DNA of 49,112 bases from Brevundimonas diminuta ATCC 11568 (GTDB lineage: Bacteria > Pseudomonadota > Alphaproteobacteria > Caulobacterales > Caulobacteraceae). The stretch covers positions 792,720-841,831 of the forward strand of contig NZ_GL883086.1 of assembly GCF_000204035.1 (NCBI RefSeq). Reading direction: 5' to 3'. The notes under the pieces are model-generated. The model was given only the letters and a program-made list of their open reading frames with translations, searched no databases and was not told where the DNA came from. The position numbers and the translations under genes were made by a program. This document shows, one piece after another, positions 12,172 to 21,305 of this stretch (position 1 is its first letter; every line of letters begins with the position of its first letter).

Positions 12172-12882
12172 TCACGCTGCGGCTTTGCGCACGCGGCGCT
12201 TGCGGCGGAAGCTGTAGAGCAGGAGCCAGGCCCCGGTGAGGGAGGTAATCACCATCATCCAGGTCGCGATCTTGAGCAGGATGTTGTTGACGTTGTCGCG
12301 GGTCTCATAGTCCATGATGTGGAACATCCAGACGAAGTCGAAGGTGCGCCAGAGGTCATGGCGCTTGGCCACGAGTTCGCCGGTCTGGGGGGCGATATAG
12401 AGGGTGGGTCGCCACAGACCTTCGAACTGCACCCGCCAGATCGGCGCCGCACGTCCCCGGATCTCGCCGGGGATTTCATACAGCAGCTCCATCTCACGAA
12501 CGCCGCCGTCGCCAGCGTAGATCTGCTCGGCGCGTTGTCGGGCGCCGGCTTCGTCGATCAGCGGCAATTTCTCGCCGGACCGGGCGTCGAACAGCGACCG
12601 GCCGCTCTTCTGACTGACGATGTAGACCGGCTGTCCAAGCTGTTGGTCGAGACGCAGGCTCTGGGCCCCGCCCGCGTTTTTTAGGATGACCGCAGGATCG
12701 ACCAGACCGCCCATGGAGATCGGCTCAGCGACGGGTGTCCGCACGAGATGATCGCCATGGATGATGTCGATATGGACGGCAGTCATGTAGAGGCCGCTCA
12801 CGACCCAGAACAGGGCCTGAACGCCGATGATCAGCGCAAGCCACTTGTGGGCTTTTCGCGCTACGGAAGGCCAGCGCACCAT
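12172..12882 (-). CDS. PepSY-domain inner-membrane protein (first of pair)
   Basis: 236-residue paralogue of the following gene. It has an N-terminal ARKAHKWLALIIGVQ helix, a periplasmic PepSY region, the DFVWMFHIMDY motif and a C-terminal helix followed by a basic tail (RRKRRVRKAAA). The paired histidines near both helices (HKW and HIMDY) are placed so that they could bind haem or metal, but this is not demonstrated. It is transcribed behind the TonB receptor with a hairpin between them. Confidence 0.8.
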   Translation of the reverse strand: MVRWPSVARKAHKWLALIIGVQALFWVVSGLYMTAVHIDIIHGDHLVRTPVAEPISMGGLVDPAVILKNAGGAQSLRLDQQLGQPVYIVSQKSGRSLFDARSGEKLPLIDEAGARQRAEQIYAGDGGVREMELLYEIPGEIRGRAAPIWRVQFEGLWRPTLYIAPQTGELVAKRHDLWRTFDFVWMFHIMDYETRDNVNNILLKIATWMMVITSLTGAWLLLYSFRRKRRVRKAAA

Positions 12883-12908
12883 TTGATACTCACTGATTGG
12901 GGGGCGGG

Positions 12909-12949
12909 GAAACGCCGGGCGAAGGGAACAGTCGAACGCCCGGCGTTTC
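12909..12949 (-). terminator. 13-bp hairpin between the TonB receptor and PepSY genes
   Basis: GAAACGCCGGGCG (12909-12921) and CGCCCGGCGTTTC (12937-12949) pair perfectly. On the minus strand the structure follows the receptor stop by 12 bases and ends in TTTCCC. It could partially terminate transcription, giving more receptor than PepSY protein, or protect the receptor mRNA. Confidence 0.55.
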
Positions 12950-12961
12950 TCGATGTCGAGG

Positions 12962-15652
12962 TTAGTTGAACTTGTAGGTCAGCCGCACATAGCCCCGGCG
13001 ACCGAGCAGGTCGTAGGTCATGGTGTCGGTATTGCCGTCGGTCCAGCTCTGGATGAAGGGCGCCTTCTTGTCGAAGAGGTTGTCGATGCCGACGGCGATG
13101 TCGGCGTTCTCGCCCACCCGGTAGGCGAACTGGGCGTTGTGGTAGAAGAGGTTCGGCGTCTCGTAGCCGATGTCGCCCGGTGCGGCGTTGAAGTCCGTCG
13201 CCTTGCCGATCAGTTGCACGGAATAGGTCGCAGTCCAGCGGTCGTCGACAACCGAGGCGCTGACGTTCGAACGCCAGTGGGGATAGCCGCCGTTGCCGCC
13301 GCCGATATGGCCGTCGAATATGATCGGGTCCGCGCCCAGGAAGGGCGTGACGACATATTCGCCGAGATAGGTGGTGTTCCAGTCGATGCTGGCGCGGCGT
13401 TCGCCGAGATCAAAGGCGTAGCGCGCGCCGATGTCGACGCCCTTCATGGTTTCCAGGCCGGCGTTGGTCGGCTGGGCGGAGAGGAAGTTCACTTCGCCAG
13501 TCAGAGGACTGCGGGTGAAGTTGTTCGGGCCGCAGAAGGGGTGGTTCATCCCCGGCGAGGCGTAGCAGATCGCCAGCTTGGTGGAGCCGGGGATGGAGCG
13601 GATGGCGTCCTCGACCTTGATGTCGAAATAGTCGACGGTCAGGGACAGGCCCTTGACCTGTTCGGGCTGCCAGACGAGGCCCAGGGTGAGGGTCTCGGCC
13701 GTCTCGGGCGAAAGCTTCTGGTTGCCGCCGACCGTGGTCAGGACCGTGTTGCCGAGTTGCACATAGTTGGCCGGCACGCCGGAAGCCTGGCAGTTGGCGA
13801 TCAGGGTCGCGTTTCCGCTGGTGCTGTAGCGGCTGCACGGATCAGTCGTCGTCAGATTGCCCTCTGCAACGCCGCCGAACAGCTCGGGAACGCTGGGAAT
13901 GCGGAAGCCGGTGCCGAAGGTGGCTCGCAGGCGCAGGCTGTCTACGACGCTCCAGTTCAAACCCAGCTTGTAGGTGGTGTTGCCGCCGAACAGATCATAG
14001 TCCGAGTAACGGACAGCGGCGTCGAGCTCGAGTCTTTGCATGAAGGGCAGGTCGGACAGGAGCGGCGCGGACAGCTCGACATAGGCTTCCTTGGCCTTGG
14101 TCTCGCCGGCGATGGGGTCCTGCTGGTTGGTGTTGGCTATGCCCAGAACGGTGAGAGCGTCAGGATCGCGCCAGCCCTTCTCTTCGCGGTAGACGAGACC
14201 TGCAGCGGCGGCGAGCGGGCCGGCCGGGAGCTGGAGCACCGTGCCGGTGACATCGAAGGTGAAGCTGCGCTGCTCGTTGCCGCCGGTGTCACGCGAGGTG
14301 AAGAGGATATAGTCGAGCGCCTCCTGGCTGAGGTCGCCGGCGCCCAGGTAGTCGGCGCAAGGGATGGCTGCGCCGGGCGTGGTGCTGCAGACGGCCGTGT
14401 TCAGGGTTTCGCCGACCCGTTGCAGGTTGGCGATATTGGTCATCCCGTCGACGCCGGTATTGCGGCCCCAGTTGACGGCGGCTTCCCAGGTCCAGTCTCC
14501 GGCGATGGCGCCTCGGGCGCCGCCGACGAACCGATAGGTGTCGGTTTCCTGGAAGAAATGACGCGGCCCCGGTTCCGCGAGACGGCGCGCGATGAGGGTG
14601 ATGTCCTGACCCGTCGGGTTGGTCGGGTGGGCCGCCGAGAGCTTGAGGTTCCGCAGGGCGCCCGGCGCCGCGAGCTGGTTGCTTTCCCTGTGGGTGAAGA
14701 AGACTTCGCCGAACAGGCTGACGGTGTCCGTCAGCTGGTAGTCGGCCAGGAAGGCCGTGCTGATGCGCTCGATCGGCGAGACGGCGTTGAGGAAGGGGTT
14801 GCCGTTATAGTTATGCTTGGCGGCGTTGTAGGGCTCGAAGAAGTCCCCGTCTCCCCCCGGGATCTGGTTGAAGTTGATTTGCTGGCCGTTGGGAAGCACG
14901 GCTCGGCCGCCGAGCGTTGTCGCGCTCGAAACGCAAGCCAGCTTGCCGTCGATCTCGCCCAGGCCGCAGGGGGCGCGGCTCGCCAGGTTGACGGCTTCGG
15001 TCTTCTGGTAGGTCAGGGCGGCGGTGACCCCGCCGCGGTCGCCCCGCATGCCCCATAGCAGGTCGAAGGAGAGGTCCTGGCCGTCGCCTTCATCGGTGAC
15101 GCCGTACTTGCTGGAGAGCTTGAGACCCTCGAAATCATTGATGGTGACAATGTTGACCACGCCAGCGACGGCGTCGGCGCCGTAGATGGCCGAGGCGCCG
15201 TCTTTCAGAACGTCCATGCGGCCGATGATGGCGGTCGGGATCATGTTCAGATCCGGGGCGCTGTTCGCGCCGGTGCCGCCGTTGACGATCCGTCGGCCGT
15301 TGATCAGCGTCAGAGTCCGGTTGATGCCGAGGCCGCGCAGATTGACCTGCGCCGTGCCGTAGCCGTTGCCGGTCCAGTAGGAGTTGGTCTGGTTGCCGGC
15401 AGCGCCGGCGGAGGACGGCAGGCGCTGCAGCAGGGACTCTACGTTGGTGATCCCGGTCCGCTCTATGTCCTCGCCGGTCACGACGGTGGCTGGACCAACG
15501 CCGCTGATATCCTGGCGTTTGATCCGGCTGCCGGTGACGACAATTTCGCCGACGCTGGTCGTCTCAGCTTCCTGGGCCGATGCGGGCATTCCGCACATGG
15601 CGGCGGTGATTGCCGCACCTGCGAACAAGAGCCTCTTTTTCATGCGATTCAT
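12962..15652 (-). CDS. TonB-dependent outer-membrane receptor
   Basis: Outer-membrane gated beta-barrel that imports a bound ligand with energy from TonB. It has 896 residues with a signal peptide (about 1-26, ending ASAQ), a plug domain opening with VGEIVVTGSRIKRQD, and a long barrel ending in YVRLTYKFN. The GNGYGTAQVNLRGLG and RTLTLINGRR plug motifs are those of the large Caulobacter/Xanthomonas-type receptors. The start has GAGGGGA upstream. The companion PepSY genes and the reductase hint at a metal-chelate or iron ligand; the HutC-like regulator hints at an imidazole compound. The substrate cannot be decided from the sequence. Confidence 0.92.
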   Translation of the reverse strand: MNRMKKRLLFAGAAITAAMCGMPASAQEAETTSVGEIVVTGSRIKRQDISGVGPATVVTGEDIERTGITNVESLLQRLPSSAGAAGNQTNSYWTGNGYGTAQVNLRGLGINRTLTLINGRRIVNGGTGANSAPDLNMIPTAIIGRMDVLKDGASAIYGADAVAGVVNIVTINDFEGLKLSSKYGVTDEGDGQDLSFDLLWGMRGDRGGVTAALTYQKTEAVNLASRAPCGLGEIDGKLACVSSATTLGGRAVLPNGQQINFNQIPGGDGDFFEPYNAAKHNYNGNPFLNAVSPIERISTAFLADYQLTDTVSLFGEVFFTHRESNQLAAPGALRNLKLSAAHPTNPTGQDITLIARRLAEPGPRHFFQETDTYRFVGGARGAIAGDWTWEAAVNWGRNTGVDGMTNIANLQRVGETLNTAVCSTTPGAAIPCADYLGAGDLSQEALDYILFTSRDTGGNEQRSFTFDVTGTVLQLPAGPLAAAAGLVYREEKGWRDPDALTVLGIANTNQQDPIAGETKAKEAYVELSAPLLSDLPFMQRLELDAAVRYSDYDLFGGNTTYKLGLNWSVVDSLRLRATFGTGFRIPSVPELFGGVAEGNLTTTDPCSRYSTSGNATLIANCQASGVPANYVQLGNTVLTTVGGNQKLSPETAETLTLGLVWQPEQVKGLSLTVDYFDIKVEDAIRSIPGSTKLAICYASPGMNHPFCGPNNFTRSPLTGEVNFLSAQPTNAGLETMKGVDIGARYAFDLGERRASIDWNTTYLGEYVVTPFLGADPIIFDGHIGGGNGGYPHWRSNVSASVVDDRWTATYSVQLIGKATDFNAAPGDIGYETPNLFYHNAQFAYRVGENADIAVGIDNLFDKKAPFIQSWTDGNTDTMTYDLLGRRGYVRLTYKFN

Positions 15653-16133
15653 GGTTCATTCCCCTCGCGTTCGGCCCAGACGAACCGGTCCTGCCTGATC
15701 ACGTTCCGGTCGGGCGCTGAGGGAGTCAACTCATGTATATACATATGAAGGCGGCCAATCCTTCACGTTTCATGCCCGCATTCGCCAGAATTGCGCAAAA
15801 TAATGACGCATTTAACACGCAATAAACACAAATTCGTCACCTCGTTGGTAGGCGCGGGTAGGACGTAACTATTTTACGACGCACCAAATGATGACGGCCA
15901 AACTCATTGTGCGATGCAAAATTTCTTACTCGCCCCCGTACTGGCCAATACGCATTCACGAGACCCCTCCCCTCGAATTAATTAGGTTGGCGCGGGATTA
16001 TTTTTCGGCAGGCGCAAGAAGCGGAGTCCCCACGGCGGACCTCATGGCGGATTCGCGGCCGATGCGGACCCGTTCAGATCCGCAGGCCAAAGGGTCGACT
16101 TGCGCACAATAATAATTCCATTATCTTGGAATT
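15653..16133. other. Divergent regulatory region, TonB receptor / ars operon
   Basis: 481 bases, with an AT-rich core at about 15770-15990, unlike the surrounding genes. It holds the receptor leader, the TGTATATACA palindrome near 15738 and, at its right end, the ArsR operator. No convincing ORF is present; the rest is unassigned. Confidence 0.6.
15733..15744 (-). promoter_or_regulatory. Candidate HutC-type operator upstream of the TonB receptor
   Basis: ATGTATATACAT is a perfect 12-bp palindrome containing TGTA-TA-TACA, which matches the published HutC operator form TGTA-N2-TACA. It lies about 80 bases upstream of the receptor start. On the minus strand it is followed within 5 bases by TTGACT, a possible -35. 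The HutC-like repressor gene is 4 kb downstream on the same strand. Confidence 0.6.
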
Positions 16134-16135
16134 AT
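16112..16135 (+). promoter_or_regulatory. ArsR operator overlapping the arsR start codon
   Basis: ATAATTCCA (16112-16120), six bases, TGGAATTAT (16127-16135): a perfect 9-bp inverted repeat whose right arm includes the AT of the arsR ATG at 16134. TTGCGC (16100-16105) and TATCTT (16122-16127), spaced 16 bp, could be -35 and -10, so bound ArsR would cover the promoter. Confidence 0.7.
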
Positions 16136-16469
16136 GGAACCCGAACCCGCCATCCTCGCCCTTGCCGCCCTGGCGCAGCCGACGCGCCTTGAGACCTTCC
16201 GCCTTCTGGTCCGGCATGAACCAGAGGGCCTGCCCGCCGGCGAGATCGCCGATGCGCTGGCGGTTCCGGCCAACACCATGTCGGCGCACCTTGGGGTCCT
16301 GTCCCGCGCAGGGCTGATCAGTTCAGAGCGGCGCAGTCGGTCGATCATCTACCGGGCCAACCTTGATCGCCTCCAGGCACTGGTCCTGTTCCTGCTGAAG
16401 GACTGCTGCCAGGGCCGCGCCGAGTTGTGCGAACCGCTGCTGGCCGAACTCAACCCCTGCCGCACCTGA
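16134..16469 (+). CDS. arsR: ArsR-family arsenite-responsive repressor
   Basis: 111-residue winged-helix repressor that leaves DNA when As(III) binds. The recognition helix region (about 35-60, ADALAVPANTMSAHLGVLSRAG) and wing (RRSRSIIYRA) are intact. C-terminal cysteines C91-C92 and C99 (DCCQGRAELC) resemble the As(III) site of the Acidithiobacillus ArsR (C95, C96, C102) rather than the classical helix-4 CVC site. No good ribosome site precedes the ATG and the operator overlaps it, so the message may be leaderless. It is the first gene of arsR-arsC-acr3-arsN2-arsH. Confidence 0.92.
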   Translation: MEPEPAILALAALAQPTRLETFRLLVRHEPEGLPAGEIADALAVPANTMSAHLGVLSRAGLISSERRSRSIIYRANLDRLQALVLFLLKDCCQGRAELCEPLLAELNPCRT

Positions 16470-16476
16470 GGCTCCC

Positions 16477-16899
16477 ATGGACGTCGTCATCTACCACAAC
16501 CCCGCCTGCGGGACGTCGCGCAACGCCCTGGCCCTCATCCGCCAGCTCGGTATCGAGCCGCACGTCATCGAATATCTGAAGACGCCGCCCAGCCGCGCCA
16601 TGATCCTGGGGCTGGTCGCGCGCATGGGCGTCCCACTGCACAGCCTGCTGCGCGAGAAGGGCACGCCTTTCGTCGAACTGGGGCTGAGCGATCCCGCCCT
16701 GACCAACGATCAATTGCTGAACGCCATCGAGGCCCACCCGGTCCTGCTGAACCGTCCCATCGTCGTGTCGCCGCTGGGCGTGAAGCTGTGTCGACCGTCC
16801 GAGGCGGTCCTCGACCTTCTGCCGCCGGAAGGGCTCAAGCCCTTCACCAAGGAGGACGGCGAAGTCGTCATCGACGCCGAGGGCCGGAGGGTCCGCTGA
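16477..16899 (+). CDS. arsC: Glutaredoxin-dependent arsenate reductase
   Basis: Reduces As(V) to As(III) with glutathione and glutaredoxin so that it can be exported. It has 140 residues of the ArsC (R773) family. The catalytic C11 lies in NPACGTSRN, and R59, R93 and R106 sit one position before the substrate-binding R60, R94 and R107 of R773 ArsC, matching the one-residue shift of the cysteine. The stop overlaps the acr3 start (TGATG), indicating translational coupling. Confidence 0.95.
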   Translation: MDVVIYHNPACGTSRNALALIRQLGIEPHVIEYLKTPPSRAMILGLVARMGVPLHSLLREKGTPFVELGLSDPALTNDQLLNAIEAHPVLLNRPIVVSPLGVKLCRPSEAVLDLLPPEGLKPFTKEDGEVVIDAEGRRVR

Positions 16900-17984
16900 T
16901 GGTCGAGGCCGTCATCACTGATCAACCGAAGCGCCGCCTGTCCTTCCTCGACCGCTGGCTGACATTGTGGATCTTCGCGGCCATGGCGCTGGGCGTGCTG
17001 CTGGGTACGGTCGTGCCGGCGCTGCCCGGCTGGATCGACGGCCTGTCGGTCGGGACGACCAATATCCCGATCGCCGTCGGCCTGATCCTGATGATGTATC
17101 CGCCGCTGGCGCGGGTGAAGTACGAGGAACTGCCGCGCGTCTTCGCTGACAGGCGCGTGCTTGCCCTGTCCCTGTTCCAGAACTGGGTGCTGGGGCCGGT
17201 GCTGATGTTCGCCCTGGCGGTGATCTTCCTGCGCGATCAACCGGAATACATGACCGGCGTCATCCTGATCGGCCTGGCCCGCTGCATCGCCATGGTGCTG
17301 GTCTGGAACCAGTTAGCGCGCGGCGACAACCAGTATGTGGCGGGCCTGGTCGCCTTCAACTCGATCTTCCAGATCGCCTTCTTCAGCCTCTACGCCTGGC
17401 TGTTCCTGACCGTGCTGCCCCCCCTGTTCGGGCTGGAGAGCAGCGTGGTCGACGTCAGCGTCTGGACCATCGCCGGCGCCGTCCTGGTCTATCTGGGTCT
17501 GCCCTTCCTCGGCGGCTTCCTGACCCGGCGCACCCTGGTCGCGAGGAAGGGAAACGACTGGTACGAGACGCGCTTCCTGCCGCGCATCGCGCCGATCACC
17601 CTGATCGCCCTGCTCTTCACCATCGTCGCCATGTTCAGCCTGAAGGGCGGCGACGTGGTCGCCCTGCCGCTGGACGCCCTACGCATCGCCGTCCCGCTGA
17701 CGATCTACTTCTTCGTCATGTTCGTGGTCAGCTTCCTGATGGGGCGGCTGATCGAGGCGGACTATCCGCGCACCACGGCCCTGGCCTTCACCGCCGCCTC
17801 CAATAATTTCGAACTGGCGATCGCCGTCGCCATCGCCGCCTTCGGCCTGGCCTCGCCAGTGGCTTTCGCCGCCGTCATCGGTCCGCTGGTCGAGGTGCCG
17901 GTGTTGATCCTGCTGGTGTCGGTCGCCCTGTGGCTGGGCCGCCGCTACTTCCCCGACACCGCCCCGAAGAAGGACGCCTGCTGA
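16899..17984 (+). CDS. acr3: Arsenite efflux permease, ACR3 family
   Basis: Inner-membrane As(OH)3 exporter of the ACR3 (BART) family with 361 residues and about ten helices. The essential cysteine and glutamate of this family are at C129 ([18 protein letters not shown]) and E305 ([18 protein letters not shown]), the same numbers as in Alkaliphilus Acr3. Start and stop overlap the neighbouring genes by one to three bases, so the five-gene operon is tightly coupled. Confidence 0.95.
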   Translation: MVEAVITDQPKRRLSFLDRWLTLWIFAAMALGVLLGTVVPALPGWIDGLSVGTTNIPIAVGLILMMYPPLARVKYEELPRVFADRRVLALSLFQNWVLGPVLMFALAVIFLRDQPEYMTGVILIGLARCIAMVLVWNQLARGDNQYVAGLVAFNSIFQIAFFSLYAWLFLTVLPPLFGLESSVVDVSVWTIAGAVLVYLGLPFLGGFLTRRTLVARKGNDWYETRFLPRIAPITLIALLFTIVAMFSLKGGDVVALPLDALRIAVPLTIYFFVMFVVSFLMGRLIEADYPRTTALAFTAASNNFELAIAVAIAAFGLASPVAFAAVIGPLVEVPVLILLVSVALWLGRRYFPDTAPKKDAC

Positions 17985-18424
17985 TGGCCTTCAACGTCGC
18001 GGTATTGCCCGAGCCCACGTCCGACCTGATCGCTGCGCTGGAAGCCGTCGGCCTGCCGATGGACGACGTCTACGAACCCGATCGGCGCTTCTACCGTTTC
18101 GAGGACGACGCCGGCCTGATCGGCTACGGCGGGCTGGAGCAGGTCGGTCCTGACCTCCTGATCCGCTCCATCGTCGTCGTCGACAGCCGTCACGGCGGAG
18201 GCCACGGCTCTGCGATCCTGTCCTGGCTGGAAACCAGGGCGGCCGAACAGAAGGCGACCGCCCTCTACCTGCTCACGACCTCGGCGACCGCCTTCTTCCA
18301 GCGGCACGGCTACACCGCCCTTCCCCGTTCGGCGGCGCCGCCCGCCATAGCCGCCTCCCGGCAGTTCAGCACCCTGTGCCCGGCCTCGGCGACTTTCATG
18401 TTCAAGGAGTTGCGCCCCCAATGA
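17984..18424 (+). CDS. arsN2: GNAT acetyltransferase of the ars operon (ArsN2-like)
   Basis: 146-residue GCN5-type N-acetyltransferase with the acetyl-CoA loop ([16 protein letters not shown], about residues 63-78) and the C-terminal FFQRHGY strand typical of GNAT folds. Related ArsN2-type proteins are frequent in ars operons; ArsN1 is known to acetylate phosphinothricin and arsinothricin, while the substrate of ArsN2 is less certain. It overlaps acr3 (TGATG) and arsH (ATGA), which ties it to arsenic detoxification. Confidence 0.8.
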   Translation: MAFNVAVLPEPTSDLIAALEAVGLPMDDVYEPDRRFYRFEDDAGLIGYGGLEQVGPDLLIRSIVVVDSRHGGGHGSAILSWLETRAAEQKATALYLLTTSATAFFQRHGYTALPRSAAPPAIAASRQFSTLCPASATFMFKELRPQ

Positions 18425-19167
18425 CCCGCCTTCGCGTCCTGCCCGATCCCGACCACATGCCCGCGCTCGACCCGGCCTACCTGTCCAGCCAGCCGGCGCT
18501 CGGCCTCGGCCCGAACGACCATCCGCCCCGCATCCTGCTGCTCTACGGCTCACTGCGGGATCGGTCCTTTTCCCGACTGTGCGTTGAGGAGGCCGCGCGC
18601 CTGCTGCGCTTCATGGGCTGCGAGACACGCATCTTCGATCCGTCCGACCTGCCGCTGACCGACCAGGTCGACCACGACGACCACCCCGCCGTCCATGAAC
18701 TGCGCGAACACGCCCTGTGGTCGGAAGGCATGGTCTGGAGCAGCCCGGAGCGCCACGGCCAGATTTCGGGGATCATGAAGCTCCAGATCGACCACCTGCC
18801 GTTGAACATGGGCGGCATGCGCCCGACCCAGGGCCGCACCCTGGCCGTCATGCAGGTCTCCGGCGGCTCTCAGAGTTTCAACGCGGTCAACACCCTGCGC
18901 CTGCTGGGCCGGTGGATGAGGATGATCACCATCCCCAACCAGTCCAGCGTCGCCAAGGCCTTCATGGAGTTCGACGACAACGGCCGCATGAAGCCCTCCA
19001 GCTACTACGACCGCATCGTCGACGTGATGGAGGAGCTGGTGCGCTTCACCGTCCTGACCCGCGTCCACGCCGGTCAGTTGGTCGACCGCTACTCTGAGCG
19101 GAAGGCTTCGGGCGTGCCAATCGATGCGGCCAACGACCTGTCCGCGATCGCCATCAGGACCGCTTAG
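18421..19167 (+). CDS. arsH: NADPH-dependent FMN reductase ArsH
   Basis: Flavoprotein that oxidises trivalent organoarsenicals with O2 and NADPH. It has 248 residues with the FMN phosphate loop GSLRDRSFS (43-51) and the conserved [14 protein letters not shown] and [20 protein letters not shown] blocks of ArsH. It starts inside the stop of arsN2 (ATGA) and is the last ars gene, followed by a hairpin. Its final 26 codons have a diverged relic copy at 38061-38138. Confidence 0.95.
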   Translation: MTRLRVLPDPDHMPALDPAYLSSQPALGLGPNDHPPRILLLYGSLRDRSFSRLCVEEAARLLRFMGCETRIFDPSDLPLTDQVDHDDHPAVHELREHALWSEGMVWSSPERHGQISGIMKLQIDHLPLNMGGMRPTQGRTLAVMQVSGGSQSFNAVNTLRLLGRWMRMITIPNQSSVAKAFMEFDDNGRMKPSSYYDRIVDVMEELVRFTVLTRVHAGQLVDRYSERKASGVPIDAANDLSAIAIRTA

Positions 19168-19316
19168 CGCCAGCATACGCGCCCCCGAGGCCGAGGCTTC
19201 GCCACGTCGGCAGACCGTCGCCAACTGTGGCGACGAAGACAAAATCCGGCGCCGTCATCGAAGAACTAGGTTCGAGCTAAAGCAGACGACCCGTTGCGCC
19301 CGCTATTTGACGAACC

Positions 19317-19346
19317 GACTCCGATCCGCTGCCACGGATCGGAGTC
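19317..19346. terminator. 12-bp hairpin between convergent arsH and darG
   Basis: GACTCCGATCCG (19317-19328), loop CTGCCA, CGGATCGGAGTC (19335-19346), a perfect inverted repeat located between the ends of two convergent genes. It could serve both strands; neither side has a strong T-run. Confidence 0.6.
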
Positions 19347-19356
19347 CCGTCCTGGC

Positions 19357-20406
19357 TCAGGCGGCGTGCGCCCGGTTCGCCCAACCATTCCGCTGGAGAT
19401 GATCGAGCGCCGTGCGGATGTGAGGCTCTCGCATCACAGCGGCCTTCCGAGAATTCCAGGCGTGCACAGCCTGAACCACGCGATCCGGGTCGCCGGACGC
19501 TTCGGCGTCATGAACCAGGACCCAGTGGACGGTAGACAGGAGTTCGAGACCGTAGGGGGTCTCGAAACCCGCGATGAGCTCGGCCACGCGGTCGAGACGA
19601 TCCCGGGCGGCTTCATCGCCGGCGAGGTAGGCCTCGGCTTCCCTACGGCCGCCTTCCAGTACAGCGATCTCCGCCGCTTGGCTGCGATCGCCGTACCCTC
19701 GAATGAAGTGCCCCTCGATCCGCTGAAGCACGTGATTGAGATTCTCGGCGTAGGGGCCGTACTGGTACTTCTGGAAGCCCAGCTTGAGATCCTCGCCCGC
19801 CGCTTGCAGGAAGTAGGTCAGCTTCTGCACCTCAAGGAGGCTATGGCGGTAACCCGCTGCCCCATAGAGCCCCAGAAGCGTCAGCACGAGCGCTCGTCCA
19901 CGGCTCATGTTGGGGCGGGTCGTACCCACTCTCATCTCATCGACTTTCGGCGCTGCTCCAGGAGCGAAGAGCCGAACATCCACTTCATTGAGGTCGCCCA
20001 GGGCGCGGCGGATCACAGGCTCAACCTCAGCCCAGTCCAGACCGCCATTGCCGCATCCGAGCGGCGGCACGGCGATCGAGCGAATTCCATTCTCGAGGAT
20101 CACTCGCTTCAGATCCTCAAGGCCGGTCTCGATGTCGGACAGGCGGGATTTCGCCTTCCAGTGACCCTTGGTCGGAAAGTTGATGATCCAGCGCGGATTG
20201 ATCATGCTTCCGGTATCGAAGACGAACATCTCGCCCAGACGTACTTCGCCCGCGTCGCAGGCGCGCCGGTACGCATCATAGTTGCGGGGGAAGGCCTGCT
20301 TGAACTGCAGGGCGATACCCTTGCCCATCACCCCGACGCAGTTGACCGTATTAATGACGGCCTCGGCGCCGGACTGGAGCAGGTCGCCTTTCGAGAAGGT
20401 GATCAT
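19357..20406 (-). CDS. darG: DarG antitoxin (macro-domain DNA ADP-ribosyl glycohydrolase)
   Basis: Antitoxin that removes ADP-ribose from thymidine in DNA and also binds the DarT toxin. It has 349 residues. The N-terminal macro domain (about 1-150) has NTVNCVGVMGKGIALQF and VPPLGCGNGGLDW. The C-terminal part (about 165-345) starts near LTLLGLYGAAGYRHSLLEVQKLTYFLQAAGE, the DarT-binding domain of DarG. It lies ten bases behind darT with GGAG between them, so the pair is co-transcribed in toxin-then-antitoxin order. Confidence 0.93.
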   Translation of the reverse strand: MITFSKGDLLQSGAEAVINTVNCVGVMGKGIALQFKQAFPRNYDAYRRACDAGEVRLGEMFVFDTGSMINPRWIINFPTKGHWKAKSRLSDIETGLEDLKRVILENGIRSIAVPPLGCGNGGLDWAEVEPVIRRALGDLNEVDVRLFAPGAAPKVDEMRVGTTRPNMSRGRALVLTLLGLYGAAGYRHSLLEVQKLTYFLQAAGEDLKLGFQKYQYGPYAENLNHVLQRIEGHFIRGYGDRSQAAEIAVLEGGRREAEAYLAGDEAARDRLDRVAELIAGFETPYGLELLSTVHWVLVHDAEASGDPDRVVQAVHAWNSRKAAVMREPHIRTALDHLQRNGWANRAHAA

Positions 20407-20416
20407 CGTCGGCTCC

Positions 20417-21058
20417 CTAGTAGTACCAGGCGGATTTTTCCACCACTTTCATCCTAACGCCTCGACGCTCCAGAAGAGCCTCGACCTCGGCCTTGCGAGC
20501 CGCGGACTGCACCGCCAAGCCGCTGAGAAGCGTAACTGGGAATGCGTCCCGCACAAGAAACTCGGCCTGCTTGCGGCGTTTGCGGTCGCCGTCTTCCAGC
20601 GTATCAGCCCATTGTCGACTGCCGACCACATCCCAGTCGACCTCCCCCAGCCGCCCCAGATCGTCAAAGAAGCTGGAGTAGGTCATGATTCCGTGACCGT
20701 CGGTAAACGCGAAGCCCAGGCCGGCTTCCACGACCTTCTGGGCGGTCGACACCAGGTGCACCAGCGCGCCCTGCCCTCCCTCGCACGGCACGTTGCCACG
20801 ATGGATGGTGTAGAGCATCGGGCTGCGCGTCGTGAAATAGAAGGGCACGTAATCGTGCAGACAGCCGCCAGGACCGCACGGGACCTGCCGCGCTGCACGC
20901 TGCGCCTGGATCGAGCTGTAGGCAATATTGTTATACCGCGCGTCAGCAGCCTGCAGGCGTGCGGTAGAACTCAAGGCGCCCTTTGCGAGAATCTCGTCAA
21001 GGTTGCCGATGTGAGTCATGTGAATGATCGGCGTCGGCTGAGGAACGTTTCCAGGCAT
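20417..21058 (-). CDS. darT: DarT toxin (DNA ADP-ribosyltransferase)
   Basis: NAD-dependent enzyme that ADP-ribosylates thymidine bases on single-stranded DNA, used in phage defence by abortive infection. It has 213 residues with the family landmarks HMTHIGNLDEILAKG, GGCLHDYVPFYFTTRSPMLYTIHRGNV and FTDGHG, and the catalytic-glutamate block RRKQAEFLVRDAFP. It ends in the typical WYY. The ribosome site AAGGAG is unusually close to the ATG (one base), which may keep toxin output low; an alternative start is the ATG at 21019. The antitoxin gene follows directly. Confidence 0.93.
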   Translation of the reverse strand: MPGNVPQPTPIIHMTHIGNLDEILAKGALSSTARLQAADARYNNIAYSSIQAQRAARQVPCGPGGCLHDYVPFYFTTRSPMLYTIHRGNVPCEGGQGALVHLVSTAQKVVEAGLGFAFTDGHGIMTYSSFFDDLGRLGEVDWDVVGSRQWADTLEDGDRKRRKQAEFLVRDAFPVTLLSGLAVQSAARKAEVEALLERRGVRMKVVEKSAWYY

Positions 21059-21305
21059 GCTCCTTCAATCGATCAACCGCCCTCCATTGTCCAGCCAAGC
21101 TGCAGGACTGCTGCGGCTCAGATCAACCTAGAACCGGAACGGGAACATTTCAAGAACATCGCACCATTTCCCGCAGGTTCGGAAACGACGCTCGATCAGG
21201 TTCTACAAACCGCCGCAGCACATCAAGCTGAGCCGCATGACCGACAGCCCACTTCGAACACTGCTTCGTCGCGACGAGTTCCGCCGTTCGGACTGAACCC
21301 GCCTG

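Noticed and set aside
12953-15058. 701-codon plus-strand open frame opposite the TonB receptor
   Set aside because: It is the antisense shadow of a clear receptor gene. Its text is Gly/Val/Ala/Arg-rich with no domain, caused by high GC in the third codon position.
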